The notes under the pieces: model-generated
What the model was told of the DNA's origin: nothing
Databases searched by the model: none
What the model saw: only the letters and a program-made list of their open reading frames with translations
NCBI GenBank assembly: GCA_002007465.1
Contig: LNAC01000018.1
Span: forward strand, 2,012,920-2,076,919
From: Ailurus styani
Taxonomy: Eukaryota; Chordata; Mammalia; Carnivora; Ailuridae
Direction: 5' to 3'
Length of the DNA stretch: 64,000 bases
Part shown: positions 1 through 11,701 of the stretch, in pieces
How the letters are laid out: every line of letters starts with the position of its first letter
Position numbering within the stretch: the stretch's first letter is position 1
Program-made: the position numbers and the translations under genes

Positions 1-75
1 CCCCGGACCTCTGGGCCCCGCCCCAGGCCCCCTCCCGGGAGAGCTCCTTCTCACCGCAGCTGCCTGGCTGCTCAC
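1..75 (-). other. CORO2B: CORO2B intron 4 (edge)
   Basis: These 75 bases follow the exon 4 donor on the minus strand and run off the window. They are GC-rich, with nothing further to call. Confidence 0.85.
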
Positions 76-225
76 CTTGTAGTCATAGCCGGCACTGAAC
101 AGGATGTTGTTGGTGGTGGGGTGCCACTCGACCAGCCCCACGCGCCGGCTGTGCCCGTGCAGCTCCAGGAGAGCCTCAGTCATGTTCCGCTTCAAGCCCC
201 CCTCGGGGATCTCCCAGATCCGCAC
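76..225 (-). CDS. CORO2B: CORO2B coding exon 4 (one permuted WD-repeat unit)
   Basis: This minus-strand exon encodes 50 residues, from VRIWEIPEGG to ILFSAGYDYK. The first residues complete the WD repeat begun in exon 3. The stretch LHGHSRRVGLVEW opens the next repeat with its Gly-His pair, and SAGYDYK ends just before the next expected V-x-I-W strand. The exon is therefore one WD unit cut at the same place at both ends. The acceptor is cgctcctctctgcag and the donor is AAG|gtgag. Phase is 0 on both sides. Coding is clean and agrees with the family across its length. Only 75 bases of the following intron are in the window. Confidence 0.95.
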
Positions 226-718
226 CTGCAGAGAGGAGCGCAGGCTGGAGGCTGGGTGGGCAAGGGCCAGGGGAAGCCCCGGCCAGCCCTGTCCCTCAGA
301 CCCCACGCTCCGCCAGATCTGCGCGGCGGGGCGCCACCTGGCCGGTCCAGTGGGCAGAGCCTGACCGAGGCCGGGGGGAGGCTCCAGGGTGCACATCACA
401 CAGGAAGCAGCTTTCGGGGAGTGTTGTATGAAAAGTCTGCTTCCCTTCCCGTGCCCTTCTGAGAGCTCTGATCTCAGCCTCGGCAGCTCTGTTGGTTTCG
501 CACGGCCCTGGACCTCACTCTTCTCCTCACCAAGGTGCACTCGAGAGCCGAGGAAAACCCATCTGGGAGGCTAGGAGGCCCAGAGTCTCTCCCGAGAGGT
601 GAGGCTCCAAAGGGCAGAGACTGATCAGATGTTTGGAGCCTGTACCAGGAGGGCGGCCAGAGCCTGGATGCGGCCCCGATGTGCTGTCTTGGGGATGCAG
701 TAAAGAAGCAGAAAGAGG

Positions 719-919
719 GGCGCCTGGCTGGCTCAGTTGGTTAGGCATCTGCCTTTGGCTCTGGTCATGATCTCTGGGCCCTGGGATGGAGCTCCAAGTT
801 GGATTCTGCGCCCAATGGGGAGTCTCCTTCTCCCTCTGTCTCTCCCTCTCTCTACCTCTCCCCTCTGCTCGTGTTCTCTCTCAAATGAATAAATAAAATC
901 TTAAAAAAAAAAAAAGGCA
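719..919 (+). mobile_element. CAN-SINE (SINEC), plus orientation
   Basis: The element opens with the tRNA-Lys-derived head ggcgcctggctggctcag, continues through the box-B-like part and a CT-rich tract, and ends in AATAAA and poly(A). An 11-bp direct repeat, gcagaaagagg, flanks it at 708-718 and 920-930, which is a perfect target-site duplication. Confidence 0.93.
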
Positions 920-1289
920 GCAGAAAGAGGCGATGGGCCGAGAGGAGGATGGGACACGGGGGAGCAGAGAGCAGAGACCATGTGGACCCGGAGAGAGGAA
1001 GTGCGTAGCTTCTCTGCCGTCCTTGGGACCCTCCGGATTATTGACATCAGCCCCGGTGGGCTTCCACTTCCCGGGGGGCCAAACATACTCCACCTAGTTG
1101 CAACTGTTTCACCCACAAATGGGAGAAGAAACCTCTTTGCCTTGCCTCCTGGTGAAATAAAATGAGATGCTGGTTGCCCACGTTTGTAAACTGTAAAGTG
1201 CTCGAAAGACCTAAGGAATTCTAATCCTTTTTATAACCATCACGAGTGCTATTGATTATGCCCTGACTGGAGACGCGTCTCTACAACAC

Positions 1290-1745
1290 AGGGCACCCTT
1301 GAAGCAAATCTTTGAAAATCTGAACTCCACCCTTGCCAGTAAGGAGAAAAACTGGAAAAACAGCTTTGTGATACCATTTATAATCTTCTAAAGTAGCCAA
1401 CTGGGAGGTGGGGTGGGGGAGAGTCAGTGTTGGCGAGATTATATATTGGAACTGGTAGAGGCAATGGGCGTTGGTAGCATTATAAATCAGAGTGACTCTT
1501 TTGGAAGCAATCTGGCAATCTTTAGCAGGAAACATGAAGACATTTATGTCGTATTCCTTGACCTGGTAATTTCACTCTGAAAATCTGATGGAAGCAAAAA
1601 TCTCCGTGCGTGAAGGTGTTCACCGCCATGCGGAAAATTGAGAAGCACCAAAGTGACCAACATAAGGGGAACAATTTAATATGTCATGTTATTATGCAAT
1701 ATTGGCTGTTCAATGATAATTCCGAAGCCTATGGATAAACATGGA
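1290..1745 (+). mobile_element. Degenerate L1M/HAL1-type 3' fragment
   Basis: The segment reads like the 3' part of an old LINE-1. Landmarks are a tggcgagattatatattgga stretch, a ttttggaagcaatctggcaa stretch, and a final tract resembling the usual ttatgcaatattgg end. It has no open frame and is heavily diverged. The exact subfamily cannot be assigned by eye. Confidence 0.6.
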
Positions 1746-2304
1746 ACTCCAAAGGCAGTCCTCAGGACAGGGGGGATGGCTGGCAACGGGGGGTGCCCCC
1801 GAGGCAGTTCCCGTGGTGGTTTCCCTTCTTGTCGTGTCTCCCGAAGACCCAGCTCTGCACATCGAGACACAGGAGGCTTCAGGGTGAGAAAGGCAAGTTC
1901 AAGCAAAGGTTTGGGGTCGCCCTTCAGTGTACCCTTCTCAGTTTAAAAAACATGCTCAAGAAAAAGTTTATAATTAGGGGACAGTTTAAAACATTTTCCC
2001 GACATTACAGTCCTCTGTGGTTGCTCTGGCTCTCCAGAGAGCTGGTAGGGAGGCGGGCTGGGGCAGTGAGGTGACACAGAGGGGACCTAGCAGGACCCGT
2101 GGTTTTTCCCCAGCCCAATGGCATTCCGAGATGAGGTCTGATCTGGAAGCGGAGGAGAGGCTGGAACAGGGACCCACGTAGATGACTGTGGTCACCAATA
2201 AGACACAGTCCTCTTGTCCCCCGTGCACTAGAGGAAGGTGACCCTTGAAGAGAGGAGAGCACTGCTCGGGTGGGACACGCAACATGAAGACACGCGCCTG
2301 CGTG

Positions 2305-2331
2305 CCCACCCCCACCCCCACCCCCACCCCC
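2305..2331. repeat. (CCCCCA)n short tandem repeat
   Basis: Four to five units of CCCCCA form a C-rich tract. On the CORO2B strand it reads as G-runs of five separated by single bases, so it also has G-quadruplex potential in the pre-mRNA. Confidence 0.9.
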
Positions 2332-3627
2332 GACTGCTTTCTCTTCTACCCAAAAGGGAGGCTGTTTACTTGTGTTCTTCTCCAACTCGGTTTTCTCCTG
2401 CAACAGGTAGCAAGCACCTTTCCACCCTGGTACCTCTGGATTGACCTTCTCTTAGCGAGCGGCCAGAGGGACATCTGTCGCCTGACTCTGCCGTGATGGG
2501 TTTAATCAGTCTCTGTTTACAGAACCCGGGCTCTGCCCCTGTTGTCCCTCTTACAAGTCACTCAATGCAGAACAGCCCTGTGAAAGGAGTTTGGGTGCGA
2601 ATACTCCTACAGGGCATGTGCTTCCAAGTGGCTTCATTTTTTACTAGCTACTGTAAGACTGTCCCCAAAAGCTGTCCCAGTTTTTGCCAACAGAGTCTGA
2701 GAGTGCTTCTTTACCGACGGCTCCAACTACGCCTTCAGAAATAGACTTCTGCCCACCCGGCAGGTCGAGAGTGCCATCTCACTGTCTGGGTTTGCATTTC
2801 TCTGGTTCCTCGAACTACTCGGCTTCATTTTCTGTGTTCACTGTCGGCACTCCAGGAGGAAGCTCTAGAAGCTTTCGGACTCTAGGGGATGAGACTTCGT
2901 GGGTCACTGTGACAGTCGGGTGTGGAAGCGTTTGGGGTCAAGGACGCCTCCTACTGGAGCTTGAGGGTAGCTGACAAGTGTGCACTCATGAACTCCGAGG
3001 CAGTCAGTGCAGAAGCGTTGACAGAGGCAAAAGAGCAGCCTCCGGACTTTGAGAAAGGTCTTCAAAACAGAGATGAGAGCCAGATTCATTCCACACACCC
3101 TTCTGGGAGCCAGACTCCTGCTAGCCATGGGGATCACGCTGAGCTCGCCCTGTGCCAGAGAACCCAAGGACACAGAGCCGGAGGGGCCTTGAATCCATTC
3201 TTGCAGTGGCGTGGGGTGGGGGGTGGTGCAGTCAAGGGTGGGAGGTCCAGGAAGAGCAAGGCTAGAAGACAGCATGTTGGCCCGACTTTGAAAAGAGAGC
3301 TGGGGATGTGGGGAGGGGGAAGGAGACGGAGAAACGAGCAGCGTGCATGGGTTCGGGCACGGTGTGGGGAAACCGCAGGTAGGTCAGCCTGGCAGGTGTG
3401 GAGCAGGCTGGGAGGTTGCAGAGGAGGCCAGGAGCCATTGTGTGTCACAGCCAGTCATCGAAGCCCGAGGAAGCTCTGCTTGGGCGAGTCTCAGGAAAAA
3501 CCCTTCCACCCTAACAGCCTAATTCCTGAGCATCTCGCTAACTGAGGCTCATCCCTGGGTAATGTCCCTACGCCAGGTGAAGGCAAAGGCACTAGGGAAG
3601 CTGCGAAGGGAGGGTCCACTCAGACTC

Positions 3628-3712
3628 TAACCCCATTCACTAGCTGGATGACCTGGGAACGCCAGGTGACCTCTCTGAGGCTCAGGCTCCTTGTCCAGAT
3701 GATGAGCAGAGA
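3628..3712 (+). mobile_element. MIR fragment
   Basis: The core tract actagctggatgacctggg, followed by a cctctctgaggctcag-like segment, matches the MIR core in sense orientation. Confidence 0.6.
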
Positions 3713-5164
3713 CATGTGCACCATTTAGAGGCATGTGGGTTAAATTAAACTGGGCTTCGTGTCCCTGTGAGTCTGTGGCTTTCTAGCCAGATGAGCTGAC
3801 TTGTTAGGAAGACAGCTCTGCCCAGGAACCCAGGGGCCAAGCCAAGGGGATGGGGAGGGTGGGCTGTGTCTGTGCCCAGGTCCAGCCTTTGAACTGGATC
3901 CAAGTCCCAGGGAACCGAGGCCTGCATCGGGAGGCCCAAAGAACAGTTTCACCAAGAACTGTTAGATGTATGATCAACTACTACAGCAAATAGTTGGTCA
4001 TAAGACGCTCTGAGGAGGAGCTGGAGTTCACAGTGGGCCTAAGCAGCTGGAAAAGGAATTCCAATGCCTCGGTATTCAAGGGATTTGCTGGAAGCAAAGA
4101 GAGGATGGGTGTGGGAGGAGCACTGTGGATCTGCTCAGAGGTTGCTTCAACAGGAAACTTGATAGGGCCAGACAAACTGGATTTCTGGAAGGAAGGGGTG
4201 GAGAACTGTGGCAAAACGCTCTCTCTAGCAAGCCAGCGGTGCCCCTTCTTAGGTCCCTGGCTCAGAGCCCTGTTTAAGTCAATCCAACAAAATATGCTCA
4301 GTGTCTGCCTGGGTCCCACATACTAGATGCAGAGCAGCTCACAGTTTTGTGGGGGAGACAGCAGACTTGCAGACAAGGCTAAGGCAAGGCGGCTGATAAG
4401 GATGGTTAGTAAAACTACAAAACCAAGTGTCCCTGCACTTGGGGAGGGAGCAAAGCGGACCAACAGCGTGAGACCTTTGCAGTCTGACAAGTTCAAATCC
4501 AGGCCCTGACCTTACTTGGCCGCCCAATGCCTTCCTTCTCTCCTGGATTGAATCTGACACCGGATCGAATGTGACACCTCAGAGAGGCCATGTTCATCCT
4601 GCTTATCTATCCCCAAAAGGAGAGCAGCTCCCCAGTGAGGGGTGTCTAGACATCACCCTTCTGGGGTCACTGACAATCTGCCAGGCCATCCCACTGGACG
4701 GCTGACTCCTCCATACAGGGGTGGGGTCTTCTAAGCCTTCCAAGTCCCACCTTGGCCTTCAGTGCAAGGAACCGGGCCTGGCACATCCCTTTGGAATGCA
4801 CGAGCCAATGGAAGCATCCTAGAAGCCCAGAAACCTTGCTATCACAGCAGCCAGCTCAGCAGTGAGTCAGTCCCCAACTCGGAGGGAGCCTGCCCGTCCT
4901 GACTCTGGCCTGTGGTGAGCTGGGTAGATGGGGATTCACCCCTGTACTCCTGGTTTGGAAGGGGTGGTGGATTTCTCTTTTGGATTTTGAGGTTCACCGT
5001 TCAGCTTAGTCCTTTTTTTGGAAAGCAGTGACAGATGGCCTACCCAGGGGCTCAAAGAGCAAAGAATGAGATGCAGTGGCAGGAGCCCCGGGTCTCTGAC
5101 TGCTGCGCTCTGACTCCCCAGGAGCCTGAGAGTTCTCAGTAGACAAGAAACACGAACCATTGTG

Positions 5165-5295
5165 CATTCACTTGGCTCTGATGGTCTCCATTTGATCTCC
5201 ATTTGACAGGAGGGCAACCTGTGCCCAGCGAGGTAAAGAAACCGGTTCAAGGTCACAGGCCTGGGAAGTGGCAGAACCTGCAGGCCCGTGGATTC
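5165..5295 (-). mobile_element. MIR fragment, antisense
   Basis: A complement of the MIR core is visible: a ccatttgacagg stretch, then ggttcaaggtcacaggcc, then a gtggcagaacc stretch. Confidence 0.6.
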
Positions 5296-5465
5296 CTGAG
5301 CCTGGCTGCTACTTAAGGACAGAGCCACACTGCCACTGGCTCTGCTCAGTCTCAGGTCTGTGGGCGAGGCCTCGTCAGGCCATCGACCTCTCTTGGGCTA
5401 CTGTCCTTCCACCTCTGCAAGGGCCATGGCGCTCCCTTCCAGTTCCAATGGGTATCGATTCTCCA

Positions 5466-5492
5466 GTGTGTGTGTGTATGTGTGTGTGTGTG
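5466..5492. repeat. (GT)n microsatellite, interrupted
   Basis: About 13 GT units are interrupted once by an A. Confidence 0.9.
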
Positions 5493-5595
5493 CAGAAGAG
5501 AAGGGCAGGGTGGTAGGTGGCTTCTGGCTGCTTCCTGCAGGGCTGACATCCTGCCCCATCCCACTCCCAGCTCCTTGGGGAGGGGCATGCTCTCT

Positions 5596-5620
5596 GGGAG
5601 GTGGGGGTGGGGTGGGAGGG
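5596..5620 (+). other. G-quadruplex-type G-run cluster
   Basis: Five G-runs of three or more bases are separated by loops of one to four bases on the plus strand (the template strand for CORO2B). This satisfies the usual G3+N1-7 pattern. Formation is not shown. Confidence 0.45.
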
Positions 5621-5851
5621 CAGCCTTGGGATAAAGGATAGGAGGAAAAGCCGCTGAGCTCAGTCCACCAGGGAGAGGGGCCTGCCTCCCTCTCCCCTCT
5701 GGGACCACTCGTTCCCTCTCCTTGAGATGTCAGAAACTTCTCCCTTTCTCTGCAGCTGCTGGCCCTCTGGGAAGGCTAGGAGCACGCGGCTGGAAGCCCG
5801 TAGAGCCTTCCCTGCCGCCTGCCAGCCACCCTCCCTAGCTGCCGCAGAAGC

Positions 5852-5888
5852 TATAAAAAGCACAGCCGTTCAACAATAGGTGACATCA
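5852..5888 (+). promoter_or_regulatory. TATA / SOX / CRE-like motif cluster (candidate)
   Basis: TATAAAAAG at 5852, the SOX-like AACAATAGG at 5872-5880 and the CRE/JDP-like TGACATCA at 5881-5888 lie within 37 bases, followed by a CpG-richer stretch to about 6480. If used as a promoter it would fire antisense to CORO2B. This rests on motifs only, and none of the motifs is rare. Confidence 0.2.
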
Positions 5889-7509
5889 CCCAGCGGCGGA
5901 AAGAACTGGATTCTGCCAGATACCAGGGAGAGTTATGGCCCCTACCTCTCCCGCAGGACAGGAGCCCCCTGGGAAAGGGCCTGGGTATGTGCTCCGGGAA
6001 GCCTGGAGGGATGGGCTCAGACTCCCGAGGCCCTCCTCGCGCTCTGGGGGAGGGGAGGATGTGGGGCATGCATCTCCCTGGAGGGTCTTCAGGGGTGGGG
6101 GGCACGGGAAAGGAGCTGGGCAGCAGGGAGGGCTTGCTGGCTGCCTTCGGCGTCCAGGCAGAGCGCAGTGGAGGGGTGGGGGCGTGCAGAGACACGGAGA
6201 CCTGGGCCAGACCCGCTGCAGCAGCCACTCCGCATGAGGAGCGTGGTGCCTGGCACTCTGGTCTGCTGACTGACCTCCTCAGCCCGCAGGGCGTGTCTGC
6301 TGGGCAGTAAGCTGACCACTTGGGCCAGCGTGCGTTGAGGGAGGGCGTCTCCGTGGCTTGCCCCTCGACGAGGCCCTGCGGAGGATGCGTCCCCCTCACG
6401 CCGTGTGCCCTTGGTGGGTGTCTGGGCCGGGCCCTGCTCAGAGATGTCGACACTGGGTGTTCGATGGCTCTGAACCGCCAGCCCTACGTGGTTGTGCCTC
6501 AGTGCCCTCACCTGGAAACCCAGGACCGTCGCTGAGGAGCTGAGGGGTGTCGGCCCTGCCTGTGACCTGGGGCCTCAGGGACCTTCTCCAGGGCAGGGGG
6601 GCTACTCCAGCCCGGGGAGCCTGTTAGCTGTGCTGGCCCTGAGGCCGAGTGAGACCTGATGGGCCTAAGTGGGGCTCCGAGCGGCTGCTTCAGGGCCCGC
6701 TGGACCCATGGCTGGGGCGACAGCTTAGTTCCTCTCTGGACCGGAGACTTCATCCCCTTCTCTCTGGCTCAGTGGCCCCAAGCCAGCCCTGGGGTCCTTT
6801 CCTTTTATCTCCCACCCCTGCCAGCCCAGCTCCTCCCCGGGTGTCCCCTCCTCTTGGTCGAGCCGCATCCCAGGGCTGGTTTGGCTCGGGGTGCAGGCTG
6901 GTGGGGCCCTCGCCCACAGAGCCAGCAGTGACCCCTGCTCTGGCCCGCTAGCTCCCCTTCCCTGATCCCCGGGGCATGCAGTGTCCCCTACCTATGTTGA
7001 GATCCTGCCCCCTAAGAGGACAGTACTGGGAGATGGGGTGTCTGGGAGGTGACAGGACCATGAGGGTGGAACCCTCAGGAATGGGATTAGTGCCCTTATC
7101 AGAGAGCCTCCAGAGAGACCCCACGCCTGCCACCAGGGGTCATACGAGGAAAAGAGGGCCCTCCCTGACCATGCCGGCACCTGAACTCAGACTTCCACTT
7201 CCAGAACAGGGAGCAGTGAATGCCTGCTGTTTACAAGCCCCCCAGCCTGGCGTTTTGTTACAGAGGCTTGGGCACTGAGACCCTCGCCCCAGGCCTGTGC
7301 CCTCTCCCTGGGCCTCCTTCCACCCCTTCTCTGCCAGCAGCCCTGCTTCTCCAGGGCCCAGCTTTCTTGAATTCCCTCCCCCCAACACGAATCCCACTGC
7401 CCTGAGCATGTAGCCCTCTGTCCCACCTCCATGGCCTCAGTGACTTCAGTACATGGCATGTGACCCTGCCCTTCTACCAGTGGTGTTTCCGGAGCAGGAC
7501 AGAGACCAG

Positions 7510-7690
7510 CAGGCACAGTGTTAGGTACAGATCCATTTTCCTCCTCACAGCAATTGCCAAAGGCACGTCTCATCACTGCTGTGACACAGAGGCGCAAAGC
7601 TGAGGCCCAGAGAGGGCAAGTCACCTCCCCTGGGTCACCCAGCTGGCAAGTGGGGAAGCCGAGATTCCATCCCGGTCCAAGAGATTCCAC
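7510..7690 (-). mobile_element. MIR fragment, antisense
   Basis: A long complement of the MIR core is visible, including ctgaggcccagagagg, gcaagtcacctcccc and a gtcacccagctggcaagtgg stretch. Confidence 0.7.
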
Positions 7691-8819
7691 ACCTGAGCTC
7701 CGTTTGAAGAAGGCCAGCTCCCAGGAGTGTGGCAGACTCACTGTGGTCCTCGAGAGCCGCTTACCTAGCATGGGCGGCACCGGGTCCTAGTGCTTTTCCC
7801 AAACCCACAGCGTGGATGCCTGGTTTATTAGCCAGGCCCTGGAGCAACATGCGCATGACTCGCTCCCGGCTGAGATGAGGTGCTGAGCTAGAACCGAGCA
7901 GGACTGTCTCCGTCACTGACCCTCCCGGCCTCACCCTCAGTCAGGCAGAGACCTGGACCAGAGGTGGAGCCAGGGCGCCCAGCGACTCTGAGAGCCCTGG
8001 CTCTTCTGTCCCTCCCCTCATCCAGCTGCCTGCTGCTCCTCTTCTTCCCGCCTGGCCGCCCTGGGGAGAGGGCCAGAGGCTTCCAGCCCCGACCATGGGG
8101 GGTGGTGTCCTGACAAGACTTGGTGGAGCAGGGGAGCAGGGGCTGGGCGGCCGGCAGCCCTCCTGTACTTTCTAGCGTGGGACCTTGCCCGGCCCTCAGC
8201 GTGGGGGTGACAGTGGCCGTGAGGACCAACGACACTCCTGCTCAGAGTGAGTGGAGGAGCTCGGTATGAGGCAACCCCGAGTTGGAGCGTGTCTGCTGTC
8301 CCGTGGCTGGTGACAGGCGCCCAGAACCTCGACGGCAAGCCTCCTCGAGCTCCCTGTACCCCAAAGAGAAGGATGGGCAGCTCCTCCACCTGCTGTCTCT
8401 CCCGCTGAGCCCCTGCACTCGCCGCCTGACCACTTCGCCCTCCAGCCCCCCAGCTCCAGCCGCATCCTGCCCAGCCCGGGAAGGGCGGGAGGGAAAACAC
8501 AGACAAGGAGGAAGGTCTTTTCTTGAGACGAGTGCTGAATCACATCCCTAAACTTCGTGTTTTTATTCTCACCTACAAAATCAACACCTCCAAACGAAAT
8601 CACACTAAAGGCGCAAGATCTGCCAAATATTCCGTGGATTTGCTCTCTCAGTCCTTTGCCTAGCTCCCTCCCCATCCTGGGGCTGGCTGGAAGGACGAAA
8701 AGATAGAAGGGCAAAGGAGAGAGAGAGAGAGAGGAGTTTAGGAAGGGAGGCCTCCAGGAGGAAGCAGGGAGGAGCCCCCTGGGGGTCCGTTCTCATTGGG
8801 GAGCACCCCTCCTGCTCAC

Positions 8820-8936
8820 CGATGTGTCCTCTGAGCACGAGGCAATGATGTTGTCAATGAATGGGTTCCACTTGATGTCCAGCACGTTGCCCTGGTGACC
8901 ACAGACCTTGGGGTAGTTGGGTTCAATCCTGCCCGT
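8820..8936 (-). CDS. CORO2B: CORO2B coding exon 3 (start of first canonical WD repeat)
   Basis: This minus-strand exon encodes 39 residues, [10 protein letters not shown] at the start and [10 protein letters not shown] at the end. The middle contains the WD-repeat Gly-His pair ([12 protein letters not shown]) and the structural Asp of the SEDTS turn. The closing Trp of the repeat (VRIW) lies at the start of the next exon, so intron 3 cuts the blade just before strand d. The acceptor is ctttctccttggcag and the donor is TCG|gtgagcagg. Reading is phase 0 at both ends and continues without a stop into exon 4. It is preceded by a 36.9-kb intron and followed by an 8.6-kb intron. The exon is intact with no frameshift. 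Skipping it would keep the frame but remove the core of a propeller blade. Confidence 0.96.
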
Positions 8937-9526
8937 CTGCCAAGGAGAAAGAGAGAGAAGACAATGAGTCTGAAGGTCCTAGGGTGACTCTGAAAGGAGA
9001 GCCTTTATTCTGGGCTTCTAAACTGGACTGGAAGGTCCCTGAGGACCTACCATTGTCTTAGTTACCTTTGCATCCCTGCCTCAGGCTGGTCCAAATTGTA
9101 TCATGCTGTGTCATCCCCAACAGCAAATGGTAATGGGGCAGGGGACACAGAGCGATAAGGCAGGACCACTGTTGGTCTACACGATATCTTTGTGTAAATT
9201 AGGAAAAGGTACCCCTTCCTCAAGTAAAAAAGTTTAAAGATGCTCCTATTTGCCTGAACAAGCAAAGCCTAGTGAGCAGCAGTTCTGGCAGCCTACACCT
9301 CCAGACACGGGGGCATACATGCTCTCCCTAGTGCCCATACTCCCCCCTGCCCTCCAGGGGAAGAGGTCCTTCCTGCTGCTCCAGGAGTCAGCAAAGAAGC
9401 CTGAGTCTCTGGGTCCACCTGAACACTGTCATATAAGTCACTCTGCCTACGATGTGAACAGTGCCGCTCCTAGATGCGGATGCTTGTTCAGTGTGCTTCT
9501 TAAACACCTGTACACTGTGCCCTGTG

Positions 9527-9745
9527 GTTTAAAGCATAGTCTATGGAGGCACACAGGCCTGTGTTTGAGTTTCAGCTTGGCTACCTTTTGTCCACGTGGC
9601 CGTGAGAAAGTCAATGAAGTTCTGTGAGGTTCGGTTTCCTCATTTCTGAAATGAGGAGAGTAACACCTGCCTCTTAGCCTTTGGTGAAGATTGAATGAAC
9701 TAATGCTTAGCAAAGTGCTTTGTGTGGAGATTATCATTACAGTGT
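9527..9745 (+). mobile_element. MIR, near full length
   Basis: Sense-orientation MIR features run in order: a ttaaagcatagtctatggag head, cttggctacctttt, ggtttcctcatttctgaaat, and a tagcaaagtgctttg tail. Confidence 0.75.
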
Positions 9746-9774
9746 ATGCTCAATATATGTTAGTAGTATTATTA

Positions 9775-10012
9775 TCATACAGATTAGATAATAACACCTC
9801 CTCCAGGAAGTCTTCCCTGATCCCTCAAGGGGAAAGAGCTCCTCCTCTGTGTGCTCATAGGATTTAGGCTTCCTTCTATTACAGACACCCTCAGGTGCAA
9901 TTGCAGCCTGTTTCCATTCATCTTCGAGCAACTGAGGACAGAATCTGTCTCTTGTCTCTGATTATCCGGCTCCTTACAAGCCTGGCACACGCTATGTGCT
10001 AGGTACGTGACC
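9775..10012 (-). mobile_element. L2 3' fragment, antisense
   Basis: The characteristic antisense L2 order is visible: aggaagtcttccctgat, a gaggacagaatctgtctctt stretch, then cctggcacacgctatgtgct. Confidence 0.7.
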
Positions 10013-10814
10013 TGAAAGACGTCCTTCAAAAAGAAATGGATTCCACAAAAGATGAAACAAGGAATGTGGGGGAGGGGGAAGGGAAGGGAGGTCCATGTTC
10101 AATGACGGGAAGGCGAATTATAGGCAGAAGCTGTGTTTCCATACCCACAATTTTTTATTACTATGTTTTTGGGGGCATCGGAGGAAATAGGGAAGATTTT
10201 CCCAGATACTGCCCATCGGCTGATGGTGGTTAGGTCATTGGAGGCCCCTCAGGAAGGCCATACCTCAACCCCGTTTAGGTCCCTCAATGGACTAATGAAG
10301 AAGAGAACCAATTTCTGCAAATCCTCTGCTTCACGCACCTTATGCTTCACCAGCATGATGGGGCAAGAGTGATTTCAGAGTGTGTCCTGCTGTAACCTCG
10401 GCCCACCCACTTCCTGCCTGCATCTCTAGCCACTTATTTCCAGATCCTCTGACTTTTTGTAACATGGCAATGGCGAAACAGGTAGAGAAGAAACAGACCC
10501 AAGAGCAAACGGCAATGGCACAGAGGGTGAGGGATGAGGCGGAGAAAGAGAGAGGGGGAAAAAGCATCGAGGTGTACAAAGGGGAGCTTCGTGGATGCCG
10601 TGCATTCTGGGAAAATTACAGAATGGAGGCAAAGGAGAGCTGGGGGGCACCACCAGCAGTTAGGATGGGGGTCCCCTTTGCCATTCTATGGGGGATGCAG
10701 TTAGAGCGGGGATGCCTTTTCAGTTACTTTTGGGCTGTTGGACTGTTTCTTTAAATGAGACTCTAAGTAGAGACTGAGCCACATGTGACCGTGGCATTTG
10801 TCAGGGTTACACAT

Positions 10815-10930
10815 GATCTTCTTTGACTCTCACACACCCTGTGATTTAGGTCTGAAGAACTTAAGGCCCAGAAAGCTTCAGCCACTTGCCCAAGTTTACC
10901 CAGCTGAAAGCAAATCAGGAGTTCCTGCCT
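10815..10930 (-). mobile_element. MIR fragment, antisense
   Basis: Complement of the MIR core, with aaggcccagaaagcttcagc and acttgcccaagtttaccc. Confidence 0.65.
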
Positions 10931-11701
10931 GGGGGGAGACCCTCAAGGCTGAGCTCTTTGAATCCCACTGCTCATTTGGGCCAACTCCTCTCCTCCAGGC
11001 AGGACTTCAAGGGCAGATAAGCCCTGCTTGTCTGCTCCCACATCCCACGCACTCTCCGACCGCACCATCCCTTCCATTTGATCCCAAAGGCTGCGTCTGC
11101 ATGATTGCTGAGCAAAGCTGTCTACATTACACTTTTGGCACCCAGCCCAGCCATATTGGAGGGACACTGAATCAGTCAATAGGTGGCCATCAGCTAACAG
11201 CAGCTTCTGGCCCACAGCCTGTGTGAGTGATGCACTGGAAGGACAGGTTAAGCAATATCCCTGGAACCTATTCAGAATGGAGTGATGTCAGAGCCCTGCA
11301 TTGGGGAGGGAATAGTCTTTTTAAAGCCAAGAAAGATCCTGATGTAATGTATACTCCCAGGCGGACCTTGCCTTACACAATGGATGCATTCCCCAATAGG
11401 GTGAGGAATTAGGATTGTTGTGACTCGATCACATTGTTGCTTACGTGAACGGTGACCCCTACAGTTGTGCAGTGCACAACCTACTTAGCTGTACAGGGCA
11501 GCCCTCAGGGGAAGAACATCCTTTCGACCTGGCAGCTCTCCTTTTCCTGTTTTATACTGTAAGGGTCCACATAATATTTTGTTTGAAAGACAAGTTCCAC
11601 TACTAAGAAAAAAAGTCTGAAAACCACTGTTCTATGGAGACATCAAGTAAATAAAAAACCCACAATTATTAGCCCCAGGAAAAGGGTTGTAAAGAAAGCT
11701 A

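Larger units (their letters stand above)
226..8819 (-). other. CORO2B: CORO2B intron 3
   Basis: This intron of 8,594 bases lies between exons 3 and 4. It is GC-rich over much of its length. It contains one CAN-SINE (719-919), an L1M/HAL1-type remnant (about 1290-1745), MIR-like pieces, a C-rich hexamer repeat (2305-2331), a GT tract (5466-5492) and a TATA/CpG-rich segment (5.85-6.5 kb). I see no recognisable gene in 1.8-3.6, 6.5-7.5 or 7.8-8.8 kb; open frames there are typical of GC-rich DNA. Confidence 0.93.

Noticed and set aside
2922..3545. 207-residue open frame on the plus strand
   Set aside because: GC-rich unique sequence with overlapping open frames on the other strand; no domain seen.
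5851..6453. 200-residue open frame on the minus strand
   Set aside because: Arg/Pro/Ser-rich product typical of CpG-rich DNA; no splice sites or homology to support a CORO2B exon.
10430..10640. Possible processed pseudogene (Lys/Glu-rich frame)
   Set aside because: No recognisable parent protein, no poly(A) or target duplicate seen.
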